From positions 5,438,137-5,502,136 of the forward strand of contig JABAKD010000023.1 of NCBI GenBank assembly GCA_012845835.1: a stretch of DNA of 64,000 bases, read 5' to 3'. Of the stretch, positions 13,266-23,905 are shown piece by piece; the first letter of the stretch is position 1, and every line of letters starts with the position of its first letter. The position numbers and the translations under genes are program-made. The notes under the pieces are model-generated. The model did not search any database. It was given only the letters and a program-made list of their open reading frames with translations, and was not told the DNA's origin. Origin of the DNA: Undaria pinnatifida. Lineage: Eukaryota > Sar > Phaeophyceae > Laminariales > Alariaceae.

Positions 13266-14442
13266 TTGGCCCAATAACCTCACAAAATTTTATTTCGACC
13301 GAGTCGGGTTTTCTCGCATACTACTCGCATACGGCAAACATTTGCAATGCGAGCGCAGTTCAATGAGTTATTGGCATGATATAGGTAGCAACAAAAGCGA
13401 TTTGAGCCTTTGTCAGGTTGGCCTGCTGAGCAAGCACGTTCAAATTGAGGATGGGAAACGCTTCAGCACCAAACGCAATATAAATGGACGAATTAGAGCC
13501 ATTTGCATGCAGGATTCAGGGCCCCCCGTTTATAAGCACAATTAATTTCAAACAAAAATGGGCTTTTCAAAGAAAAACGACATAATAATATGTGGAACTA
13601 AGATTGGCACGACTCGAGCAAAATAATCAACCGTGGGAAAAAGCCTGAAAAAATTAGGCCAATACCGTGCGTATTCGACTCAAAGGCATAATGGTCGAAT
13701 AGTCATGGAATAGTTGCTGTGCTCGAATAATCACCTCTTTGTCGCTTGTGCGGCACCGAAAAAATCACTGGAAATCCCGATTTCATTCGCTTATTGGGCC
13801 AGAAACCTAAGCTCGCTAATATTTTCGCGGGTTTTCTTGCATGCTACTCGCGTAGGGCAAAACATTGCCATGCGACCGCAATTCGTACCTGACCCTCGAC
13901 CTCGAGATGAATATATGCAGTTTGTTAGTTAGTTGGTGCCCAGAGCGCCACGATAAGGCCATTCGGGACATAAGAAGAGCGGGCAAATCGCCATGTCTCG
14001 GCAGACTAACAACCATATATATTGCCCGCAACAGATAAGAGCAATGAATGAGCGCCTGCGTCGGCTAGACACAGGGTGATCTTGAACCGGAATATATTAC
14101 ACCTTTTCTTTCTTCTGTCTTTTTCTATCATCTTCTTTTTTCCAATTGACTTGCGTCTGACGTGCGTATGCGTAGTGATAGGTACCACAAGCGAGAAGTT
14201 GCAAAAATACCGCATGTCGAGGAGGAATTCCGGAGACTTTGGTTGTATCTTAATGTCTGCAGCGCCTAGATGATTTACAAAATTGGCATCATTTCCAAAC
14301 GGTCGTTGCTAATGTTTTGAATTTTACGGTGGCATACTCTCGAATGTTTGTTTGCTTTGGACGTCTGCAGGGCTTCAACGTTTGTTTGTTTTGCTTGATG
14401 TCTGCAGGGCTTGAACGAATGAAACACGTCCTCGGGGGACGA
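13266..14442. other. Unassigned sequence with a duplicated segment
   Basis: CGGGTTTTCTCGCATACTACT (13305) and GCGGGTTTTCTTGCATGCTAC (13828), each with a following GGCAAA-CATT block, form a diverged duplicate. A ~52-bp repeat (TCTGCAGGGCTT) occurs at 14360-14412. No gene seen. Confidence 0.45.
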
Positions 14443-14837
14443 CTCAAACGCCCCTCGCCCTGACGTATCCGTTCCGCACCTGGCCGGGATCGGGTACGTG
14501 GGCTGAGCGAGACAAGCGAGAAGTGCGCACATTTTTGTTTTTTGGGCGGTATACGCCCGAGCTATTCTTGGATCTTGGCATATATATATGCAGAGCTTGA
14601 ACGAAAAAAACATATGGGAGAACATTTATTTCCAAGTTGGCATCATTTCCAATTTTTGGCTTCTTATTTCGTCCCCACAACACTTTTTTCATGGTCACAC
14701 CTCGAAGCGTTTGGCCTGTTGTCGTACGACTGCTATGCCGTTGCTTTTCGATGTCAGATTTCACGGTTAAATACCTTTGTTCGAACGTTCGTTGTCTTCG
14801 AGGGGGGCCGTTCCTTACCCAACGACACCATCACACA

Positions 14838-14990
14838 CACCCAGTGTCTGTGCCGATTTTTCATCCGAGAGAATACAACTTAGTATTATGTGGTCACAGA
14901 CAGTGAGACAGAGTAAACCAAACAATCGCAATTAATCAAGATATGAAGCAAGTGAGATGCTAGCGTACCGGGTACGAGAACACAAAAAAA
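14838..14990 (+). repeat. Shared core block, copy 1
   Basis: The order CCCAGTGTCTGTGCCGATTT, GACAGAGTAAACC, GAAGCAAGTGAGATGC, GCGTACCGGGTACGAGAA also occurs, with changes, at 17545-17690 (reverse), 27715-27905, 31810-31995 (reverse) and 61620-61780. Partial copies are at 51240-51310 and 56545-56625. It links the two large inverted repeats to one family. Confidence 0.75.
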
Positions 14991-16246
14991 CGGACCAGAC
15001 CGAAAAAAAAATAGAAAACAAACACAGCGAACGGAGTGGTCGCTTTTTCAAAATCGCAGTAGACTGTACGAGAATCAATGTTTTGTCAGTCTTTTTCATC
15101 GCTGCTCTAAAGAGTCGTTCCGTACATATTGGTCCACGACCCACCATCTATCTTTCAGGACTGAATAAAATTATCCCACATGAGTTCCATGTATTCTTAT
15201 CCCCACAAACGAAACGTGGATGCACTTCTAAAATAAAGGTAGATGTAATTATCAAGGTATTGGTGTTTCGAACGCTTCGTTGTGTGGTTGCAAGAATTGC
15301 GCTGGCTACTGAATTTTGTTGTTGCTGGTCAATCCGTTCAGCGCCTCGACGAGACAAGCAAGAAGCGCGCAAAAAAGTGTATTTAGAACGGTACTATCCA
15401 GTTATTCTTCGAATCTTGATTTGCGGAGAGAGAGGTTGATAAAGTAAACTTGGCAAGACATCACTTCCAAATTGGCGAAATATTTTGTCCCAAAACAAAT
15501 AATATTTACTGTAAAAAAAATTCCCATGGCACTGCGGTAGGTGCCATGGTAGTGCATTTATTTATTGAATTTCGGTAGGTACACGTACATACATACATGG
15601 ATATAGACGTGGCAAGCGGACGCATGACTAAAACGAGGAGGAGATAGTCGTGGTTACGATTACTGCCCCAGAAAAAGCTACACAGCAGCATTGTGAGTGG
15701 CGGCGTGCCCGGGAACTCGAGGGTGGTATTGTACAAGTTTGGGCTAATCGACATGGTTTGTACTCTCGTGCAAGTAATATAGGTACGTACGAGTAAGACC
15801 ACACGCAGCGATGCTCTATCACACACAACATGCTTTTTGTCTGTGACGTATTTTACGGCATTGGGCAAGGTGCACCAAAAGACAGGGAATACATTTTCGA
15901 CACAAAAAATAAGGGGAAAAATAATCGTTCTTCCTGCTGTTAAGCTGCGCCACGCGAAGGTCGTAGTAAATAGACAGTGTCCACGGAAGAAACCAGTGAG
16001 TGGCATGCATTCGTCCCGGAGGTGCATCGTTTTTTTGGTGTTTTTTTTCCCCGAGAAGACCCTTCCAAAAAAGAGAAATGTAGGCGGTGCGCTTTGTTGT
16101 TGCTGTGGTCCCTGACTCCGTTGCTGTAATCGTTTGCCGGTCAAGTGCAAGCGGTCGTGTTGGTACGTAACTGACAAATACGTTCGCGTTGTTTCGTACT
16201 TGTCGTGGTCCTTGCTGCTGATTGCTAATTATCTCTTCTAGTGAGT

Positions 16247-16550
16247 TTTTGTTTTTTTGGCACACTTCTACTTTCCAGCTTCTGGAAATGCAAGCCGTGA
16301 TCACAGGTGTCGCCCTCCCCCCGCCCCGGTTATTGCCTTCATTGTTTTTTGCGCATGCGGTTCAGAACCCATTGATCGTCGATTTTTCATCGAATGTTGC
16401 TAACTCACGCTCTCGCGCTTTCCGCAAGTCAATTAGTGCACAAGAAAAGGTCCCACGAAAATGCATACGAGTACGAACTCGGGGGGATTCTAACTCACGA
16501 AATTGACCTATACCAGGCTCGAGGATAATAACCTGATACGCCACCGGGGC
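16247..16550 (-). mobile_element. SINE, full-length, inverted
   Basis: It reads on the minus strand from GCCCCGGTGGCGTATCAGG to CCAGAAGCTGG and an A-rich tail. AGTGAGT on both sides (16240-16246 and 16551-16557) is a possible 7-bp target duplication. It sits in the spacer of the first large inverted repeat. A second tRNA-like head (GGTCGCCCCGGTGGTCTAG) lies just outside at 16568. Confidence 0.82.
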
Positions 16551-17544
16551 AGTGAGTGATATAGAGCCGGTCGCCCCGGTGGTCTAGTGGGGTTACACTA
16601 TTAATACTAGCGTTCGTTGGCCCTTGACTTAAACAACCACCGCATTGTGAGCTTTGTTGACTTTATATATTTGCAGAAATAAACGAGAAAAAAAGGATAA
16701 ACTGACTGCTGAAATCGCCTAGCAGCGTGGGTAGGTGCAATTCGACGCGAATCGTCGAGGGAAGAAAATGCTGAATTCTTCTCGCGCGATAAAAATTTTG
16801 GCATGTACCGTAGTGGGGACGGGGGAGGGGAGTCCGCTATATGACCCCGGATCTGAGTTATGCTTCTGGGAGGGCGAGAGTAGTGCGAGCATCACAATAA
16901 ATGGGAGTATAGTACCCCTTTTCTTTTTTCTCAGACTTTCTATTATTTTATTTTTTCAATTGACTAGCGTCTGCCGTGCGTATGCGGAGTGATAGGCACC
17001 ACGAGGTATTTGTGCAGAAGATCCTTATTTTGAATGATACTGCTATATCATCGATTGCTGTGGCGAACAGGAGATATTGTCAAGAAGAGTATTACTCTGT
17101 ATCATCGGTTAATCCCTGGCGAACACGAGATGACATTTTCAAGATCCCTATATTTTACTATACTGCCATCAGTGAATTGCTGGCGCACACGATGTATTGA
17201 CCAAAAACAACAACATTCAATAGCCAGCGCAATTCTTGCCACCACACGACAAAGCGTTCGAAACACAACTACCTTGATAGACACACCTACCTTTAGAAAT
17301 GCATCCACGTTTCGTTTGTGGGGACACATATACATGGAAGTAGTGCGGTATATTTATTTTATTATGCGGTCCTGAAAGATGGGTGGTGGGTCGTGGACCA
17401 ATTTATACGGAACGACTCTTTGGAGCGGCGATGAAAATGATAGACAAAACGTTGTTTCGCGTAATAATGCGATTTTTAAGGCCGACTCCGTTCGTTGTGT
17501 TTGTTTTCTCTTTTTTTTCATGGTCTGGTCCGTTTTGTTGTGTT

Positions 17545-17690
17545 CTCGTACCCGGTACGCTAGCGTTTCACTTGCTTTATACCTTGACTAATTGCGATTG
17601 TTTGGTTTACTCTGTCTCCCAGTCTGTGACCACATAATAACAAGTTGTATCTCTCTAGGATGAAGAATCGGCACGGACACTGGGTGTAAT
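17545..17690 (-). repeat. Shared core block, copy 2
   Basis: Reverse-oriented core: ACCCGGTACGCTAGCGTTTC, TTTACTCTGTCTCCC, GGCACGGACACTGGGTG. Confidence 0.75.
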
Positions 17691-18424
17691 GATTTGAGGT
17701 TGTTGGGTAGGGAACGGCTCCCCTCGAAGACAACGAACGCTCGAACAAAGGTATTAACTTTGAAATCCGAGCATCGAATACAACGAGACATCAGTCAGTC
17801 GTACGATGTGCACAATAGGCCAAACTTTTCGAGGTGTGGCCATGAAAAAAGTGTGGTGGGGACGAAATAAGAAGCCAATTTGGAAATGATGCCAACTTGG
17901 AAATAAACGTTTTCCTATATGTATATGTTTTTGTCGTTCAAGCTCTGCAGATACCAAATCCAAGAACAGCTCAGCTATACGCCAAAATACAAAAAGTTGC
18001 GCCCTTCTCGCCTGTCTCGCTCAGCCCATGTACTCGATCCCGGCCAGATGCGGAACGGATACGGCAGGGCGAGGGGCGTTTGAGCCACCCCCCAAAGACG
18101 GCGCTCGGACGAAGCTATTTGACCAAGAAATCCAGTTCCGATAATCGCACACTGAGGCCGAGACGGAAAAAAACTCTGAACCGAATACCCCCTAAAAAGA
18201 ATGATTATATATACATATTTATGCCAAACCCCTGCGATCGTCAATATGTACTCTTGACCTGCAAATTAAATGATGTCGACCCTGCAGCGCGCAGAAGGGT
18301 ACCCTTGCAACACGACTGTAAACTGGATCCCGACCACCACGAATAACCTCCGGCGTGTGCTACGGTTGGGGTGGCACGTTGGGGCTAAGTAAAGTATTTC
18401 CCACATGAGCTTACCCCTCAACCA

Positions 18425-18725
18425 AGCATCGTGGGTGATTCACTTATGTTTTGCATTCTGGACGCGTACTTCGATCTTTTGACCAAAATACTTTTTGGAT
18501 GACAGCGCTCCTTAACGCAAGATCGTCGAAAATGATTAATCTTGATTTGCGCCAAAGAGGTTTTTTGGATACCTAGGCCACAGGTTTTCTCATCGGGTTG
18601 CACACTTTCAGGTGGCAACTCGAAAAAGGTTTTTGGGTGAGGCATGATAGGGTCAGCTCCTCATCAAGCCAAGAACCTCGCAGGGAAAACATGGCACACC
18701 TTTTTTTGGCGTAGCATGCGTCTCT
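18425..18725. repeat. Old family A relatives, strongly decayed
   Basis: Fragments such as GCTCCTTAACGCAAGATCG, TACCTAGGCCACAGG and GGCGTAGCATGCGTC resemble family A internal and end sequences, but no complete pair of ends can be drawn. Confidence 0.45.
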
Positions 18726-18812
18726 GATATGTTTTGTTTACCTAAGCCATTGAGTTTGCACATCGCGGTGCACTTTCGGTTACGCCAAAAATAGTTTTTG
18801 TGCGAGGTATAG

Positions 18813-19077
18813 GACGCGTGCTACGATAGAGGTGCACCACTTTTTTTTTTTAAACTACCCCTCAATTTGGGGGCCCGCTTAAGACCTCTCCCAAACAATT
18901 GATCAATTTTGACCAGAACTAAAATTGCTACCGGATGAAAAATCCCATGGCCTAGGTACACAACGAGAATCATGAAAAACAAAATGTCCTATTTCTGACG
19001 TTTTTTTTGGGTCAAGGAGCCCCGGCGTTCAGAAGAAGTTTCAGAAGAAGAGTGCTACTTCTATCGTAGCACGCGTC
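18813..19077 (-). mobile_element. Family A TIR element (MITE-like), TSD ATAG
   Basis: The ends are GACGCGTGCTACGATAG and its complement; ATAG flanks both sides. In family orientation the core is GACGGGGCTCCTTAACCC, ATGGTTCTCGTTGTGTACC, GGCCATGGGATTTTTC and GGGAGAGGTCTTAAGC. It is ~265 bp with no coding capacity, so it depends on a transposase encoded elsewhere. This copy is reversed. Confidence 0.88.
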
Positions 19078-19326
19078 ATAGACTTGTTCGGGGGAGGAAC
19101 CACACCATAGTCACGGTAGGGAGGTCTCAATAAGAAGAGGTCCTTTTTATAGCAGTGGCTCTGGGTCGCTCGAGCAGCGAGTGACTACCCCGCACCTTTT
19201 GCGGTCTCAATCAAGCTATCGTGGTGTTCGAATTTTGTGATACGGTTCCGCAGCGCAATGGTTACCTATTCCGCGCCCCAAGAAAATCGCCTAATCATAT
19301 ATTAATAGTAGTTTCGTCCGTGAGGT

Positions 19327-19600
19327 GACGCGTGCTACGATAGAGAATAACACTTTTCTTTCGTCTGAAATGTTTTTTGAACGACGGGGCTCCTTAACCC
19401 AAAATCGTCGGAAATAGGAAATTTTTGTTTTTCGCGTGGTTTTCGTTGTGTACCTACGAGGCCATTGGATTTTTTTTCATCCGGTAGCAAAAATATTTGT
19501 TCCGGTCCAAATTGGTTGTTTCCAGGGAGGGGTCTTAAGCGGTCCCCTAAGTTGAAGAACGTCAGAAAACATGTGGTGCACCTATATCGTAGCACGCTGT
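19327..19600 (+). mobile_element. Family A element, TSD AGGT
   Basis: It starts GACGCGTGCTACGATAGAG and ends ATATCGTAGCACGC with a damaged last triplet. AGGT precedes and follows. The internal GCTCCTTAACCCAAAATCG block is intact. Confidence 0.85.
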
Positions 19601-20063
19601 AGGTTTATGCCCTGTGCACAAGTTTTATTTACTGTATGGTATTTTGGTGTACGTGATGGTAGCATCTCTGGAGATGCGGGGGAACCTATGGCTTCCCGAG
19701 CCTATGTAATGAAATAAATAGGTGGTCCCTAATCCCGTGATTAGGTTTACCACGTGTGTGAGAAGGAGTGGGAAAAGCCCCTGACTGAATGGCACTTACT
19801 TCCTTCTAGACAGTACTTTACTACATATAGTTTCTACTTCTTCTCTCTTCCGTGATGGCTCTCCGGATTTCGTGACTTCTGTCTCCGCGAGTGAGCCAGC
19901 CATGCGTTCAACACCCGTGTACGTGTCGGGTGCAGAGACTATAATAGTCACTCGCGCGAGTATGGTATGGTATGGTAGCTCAAATCCAGTAGCAGCAGTA
20001 GTAGTAGTGAAAAAGGGGACATTAACGCGTATTAACACGAATCAACATGTATGTACTGTAGTA

Positions 20064-20323
20064 AAGTCGTTCTACGGTAGCCCCCCCAACTTATCTCCAA
20101 CAAAACCGCCGGTTTCAAAACCAGCTCCCGGTCGTATCCTCTGAACTGCGGTGTGCCCTCGACACCCCGACGCCATCAATCGATAGACTTCTGCACACGG
20201 GAAAATCCATGGATATATATATATTTACTACTATTAATAGTATCCTTCCTTGTGTCGAGCAGCCATGAAAGGCTCGTTAAAGAAAGTCGTTGGTTTTTGG
20301 GGACAAGATCGTAGAATCACTCG
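20064..20323 (+). mobile_element. Family B TIR element
   Basis: It has the terminal AGTCGTTCTACGGTAGCC and the inverted GATCGTAGAATCACT at the other end. The body contains AAACCAGCTCCCGGTCGTAT, ACGCCATCAATCGATAGAC and CATGAAAGGCTCGTTAAAG. It is ~260 bp and non-coding. It sits inside a 10-bp minisatellite (TTAACATGTA type) that continues on both sides. Confidence 0.82.
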
Positions 20324-20324
20324 A

Positions 20325-20396
20325 TAACATGTATTAACATGTATTAACATGTATCAACATGTGTTAACACGTATTAACATGTGTTAACACGTACTA
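20325..20396. repeat. 10-bp minisatellite
   Basis: About seven units of TAACATGTAT / CAACATGTGT / TAACACGTAT. Related units lie before the family B element (20019-20050), so one array was split by the insertion. Confidence 0.85.
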
Positions 20397-20416
20397 ATAT
20401 ATCCCCTAGCCATGAT

Positions 20417-20668
20417 GCGTGCCATGATCTAGAGGCAGCACTTTTTTGGATATTTTGTTTTCCGAATGAACGGGCTCCTTTATTACCCAAAAACGTCGGA
20501 AAATACGACATTTTTTTAGCATGGTTCTCGTTGTGTACCGAGACCAAGGGGCTTTTCACCAGGGAACCGTTTTTTTCTCTCAAAAATGTTTTTTTGGGGG
20601 AGATCTTAAGGTTCCAAATTAAGGAATTTCAGAAAACAAAAAACGGTGCATCTCTATCGTAGCACGCA
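20417..20668 (+). mobile_element. Family A element, decayed left end
   Basis: The left end is changed (GCGTGCCATGATCTAGAGGC). The core (GGTTCTCGTTGTGTACC) and right end (CTCTATCGTAGCACGC) are clear. Confidence 0.75.
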
Positions 20669-20708
20669 CAATAATACCGTAGCCTGGGCCGCCTCAAAAC
20701 AATAATCG

Positions 20709-20950
20709 GACGCGTGCTACGAGAGAGGTAGCAAAATTTGGCAAAAACGTTTCCCGGACGATGGGGCTCCTTGACCCAAATCCATTCGGAATTCCGTTCG
20801 TTTTTTGGCAATATTAATGCTTTTTATATCTAGCCACCATGAGCAGTAGTTTGTTCATCGCACCTCCAGGTTGCTCAAAATTCAGTTTTTGTCGGGTCAG
20901 GCACAGAGAGCTCTTCAAGTAAGTGAGAAAGGCTTCAGAAAATATACGGT
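20709..20950 (+). mobile_element. Family A element, decayed right end
   Basis: The left end GACGCGTGCTACGAGAGAGG and GGGGCTCCTTGACCC are clear. After ~20830 similarity fades and no right end is found. Confidence 0.65.
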
Positions 20951-22227
20951 GGAGACTTCAACCGCAGCTTGTATCCTCCCTCGTCACACTACCTTTGGTA
21001 TGTTTGTGCTACCGTGACGGTCTACGTCGCCACAGCCACCGCCGTATTCGTCGCGGCTGTGCACGCCTGTCTCTGATTCTCGGGTCTCAAACGTATGTTT
21101 TGAAGGTTTGAACGAGCCTTGGCTGGCGTGTTTCACCATGGATGGAACACACGTCTCAGATGTTGCACTCGCGCCCGCCCGCGCTGGCTCCCCGTGACGG
21201 CTTCGAAGGCGGGCTCGACCACCCCCAGGGAGGGGTCGGCGATCCGAGAACACGCAACACCAAAAACTCGCAGGAACAGATCATCTTCCGTAGCGAGTGC
21301 GAGTTAACCCGCTCTCAATATAACTAATGTCGCAGGATCTTTAGGGTGTTTCCGTCATAGATTCCAACGTTGAGGCTCCACAGGTGATGTGGCCCTGAAC
21401 AGGCGGATGACCTACGCTGGCCGATTGAGTCGGGAGGTCATCTCGCGGGTTTATAGCGGTGCAGCGGACGTTTCTGAGCTCTTAACGCGCCATGGGCTCA
21501 GCGTCTCACCCCAAACATGCCTTGGAAGGCATTATCTCGCGCAATCCGACCAAAGACAAACACTTCTATGTTCTAGTCTTACAACGAAACCACCCGTAAA
21601 ATTATCAGACTTAGAACTAACTGTTAGATCCTGACTTGATGAGCTCAAACGGCCATAGGTAGGGGTAGCACGTCTGATCCAAACCTTGCCACCCCTACCC
21701 ATGGATTACTGCGGGTCGGGGATAATCTTTGGCGAAAGAGCACACCAAAAGCGGCCAGAGATGAGAGAGACCCTCAAACCCACGTAGCGACAGCCGAGCC
21801 TGAGGACACTCACTGGTGTATATATATGCATTTGCATCGTAGCGCACGCACAGTAGCAGAACCATAGTGCGACATGTGGCGGGGCAGTATGTAGCAGCAG
21901 CAAGTGTCTTGTTGCCAGATTGATTCGTACTGCGCAGTATTACGAAGATACTGCACACTCGTAGCCCCGCACCCGATCCTTCAAAATCTGCTGTTTACGA
22001 GTCGCCTGCTCCTCATATGTCGTTTCGTGATCGACACTCCCTTGACATCAACACCACTAACTAGCTTGGAGTTACAAGCGTGGTTGTTAAACTGTTTTAG
22101 CATCTGATTCTAAAGCCCAAGCTCACAACAAGAGTTTAGCCAACAACTATCAGTTCGAAGGGGCAGCTCTGAAAAGTGAAGGCGAGAGCGCGGGTCGGTG
22201 AAAATTCAACGGATACCCGTTGTAGTG
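20951..22227. other. Unassigned sequence, GC-richer
   Basis: Open frames of 60-90 codons occur on both strands, none with a recognisable domain. It may hold decayed coding sequence, but nothing supports a call. Confidence 0.4.
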
Positions 22228-22494
22228 GACGCGTGCTACGATAGATGTAGCACTTTTTGGCATTTTTTTCTTTCTGAATGAGGGGACTCCTCAACCCCAA
22301 ATGTTCGGAAAAAAAAAAAATCGAATAGATAGGCCAGTTTTTTTTTTTGCATGGTTCTCGTTTTGTACCTAGTCCGCACTAGATTTTTCATCTGGTGGGC
22401 AGTTATTAATAGTTGCATTTTTTCTCCAAATAAGTTTTTTGCCTCAAGAGAGGTCTTATGAAAAAAGTGGTGCAACTCTGTCGTAGCACGCGTC
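22228..22494 (+). mobile_element. Family A element, TSD AGTG
   Basis: It is complete: GACGCGTGCTACGATAGATG to GTCGTAGCACGCGTC, with AGTG on both sides. Confidence 0.88.
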
Positions 22495-23641
22495 AGTGGT
22501 GATGCCATACACCCTCGCACCCCTGAAATGTCGGGACGGAACACGCCCGGTTTTACCCGACCAGGAAGAAATCGCGTGCACCGAGCTCCAATCGTTGAGA
22601 AAGAGGTACTCGGTGAGCTGCGTGAAGGATGAGCTGGATCTGGAGAGGGGGAATTGTCATCTCGATTGGTGACGAGAATAGAAAGAGGATGTACCTTGAT
22701 ACGTCGGCGAAAGTATTATATCGGGATCATAGTCATGGGCGGGTATTCCAGTTTTCGCATACATACAACGGGCATCCTATAAGCCTGACATTGGTCCAAG
22801 TCGACGCCACGATCACCGACGGTTGGCAATACAAAGAAAATCATTACTTTGCATTGACTGCGTGGTTCCCATGCTGGCTTCTCGCGCCATTCATTGTCGT
22901 CATTCGTTGGCCTCCGGGTATTGTAGAAGAAAGGAGACGATGACTAACTAAACGGGAAAGTAAGTATCTCTCCCGGATAATTCTCGCGCAATTCTTGAAC
23001 AAAGTTTTATTCTAAGTCGGAGGACGATTTTTTCAAACAGAGAACATAAATGACTTGGGAAACAGTAAGCACGCGCGTATGATACTCGTGCCATGTTACT
23101 CAATACCCCTCGTAAGAATCTATTTGTTTCGTCCACCGCAAGTCCGTGTAGCAACGCGTCTTGCAGACGGGCTTTGCTCACCAGCAACAGCGCTGGCACA
23201 AGACGATCCACGCGGTGAAAGCACCATCTATCTGCACCCCAGTTTGAGGTGTCGACAAATCCTTCGGACGGAAACAACGGGGTAGGGACCGCGGAGGGCC
23301 TCGAACCAAAACCATTAGGCGGACAAAGGGCGATGCCGATATACAGCAACAACGGCACATGCGACTGAGAGGCATGCATGTTGTCCAACAGAAACTGAAC
23401 GGGGGGGACCTACTCACGAGGAGGATCCGGAAAGGAAAAACCGCAATAGACGACGGACAAGAAGGACAGGCTCGGACAGTACACGTACGGGTAACCACCG
23501 CGAAGCGTTCACTCGAATCAGGGGTAGCGTTGAACAGGCCACGACATCCTGCGAACCCTGAACTACAACTGGCTGTTGCAACCGCCTCGTGGGTGTAAAC
23601 CGCGCCTATTACAAGTTTTTGGGGGCTGATTACAGACATAC
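22495..23641. other. Unassigned sequence with open frames
   Basis: A 104-codon plus frame (22629-22943) and overlapping minus frames up to 163 codons (23178-23669) show no motif I recognise. Confidence 0.4.
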
Positions 23642-23905
23642 GACGCGTGCTACGATAGAGGTATACCATTTTTTGGCGAAAAATGGTTTCTGAATGACGG
23701 TGCTCCTTAGCCCAAAATAATCAGAAATGAGCTATTTTTTTGCATGGTTCTCGTTGTGTACCTTGGCCATGTGCTTTTTTTATCCGGAAGCAGTCTTATT
23801 TTCTCCAAAAAACAGTTTTTTGGGGAGATAGAGGTCTTAAGCTTCCAAACTGAGGAACACCTCAGAGAAAAAAAAGTGGTGCACACCTCTATCGTAGCAC
23901 GCCTC
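23642..23905 (+). mobile_element. Family A element
   Basis: It is complete, from GACGCGTGCTACGATAGAGG to CTATCGTAGCACGCCTC. The flanks ATAC and ATAG differ by one base from a 4-bp duplication. Confidence 0.86.

Larger units (their letters stand above)
14443..18100. repeat. First large inverted repeat (arms ~0.9 kb)
   Basis: The left arm 14443-15345 and right arm 17200-18100 are reverse complements. Shared blocks include AAACGCCCCTCGCCCTG, GGCTTCTTATTTCGTCCCCA, GTTCTCGTACCCGGTACGCT (reverse sense) and AAGAATTGCGCTGGCTA. Divergence is moderate with small indels. The 1.85-kb spacer holds a SINE (16247-16550) and otherwise unrecognised DNA. Confidence 0.85.

Noticed and set aside
15506-16177. 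223-codon minus-strand open frame
   Set aside because: No motif, compositional bias like the surrounding AT-rich spacer, and overlapping frames on both strands; it lies in the spacer of an inverted repeat.
16562-16620. tRNA-like GGTCGCCCCGGTGGTCTAG as a possible tRNA gene
   Set aside because: No complete cloverleaf with acceptor and T arms follows; it is a SINE head fragment next to a full SINE.
22629-22943. 104-codon plus-strand frame as a gene
   Set aside because: No known domain, and the C-terminal hydrophobic stretch is short. It could be an exon but nothing in the sequence supports it.
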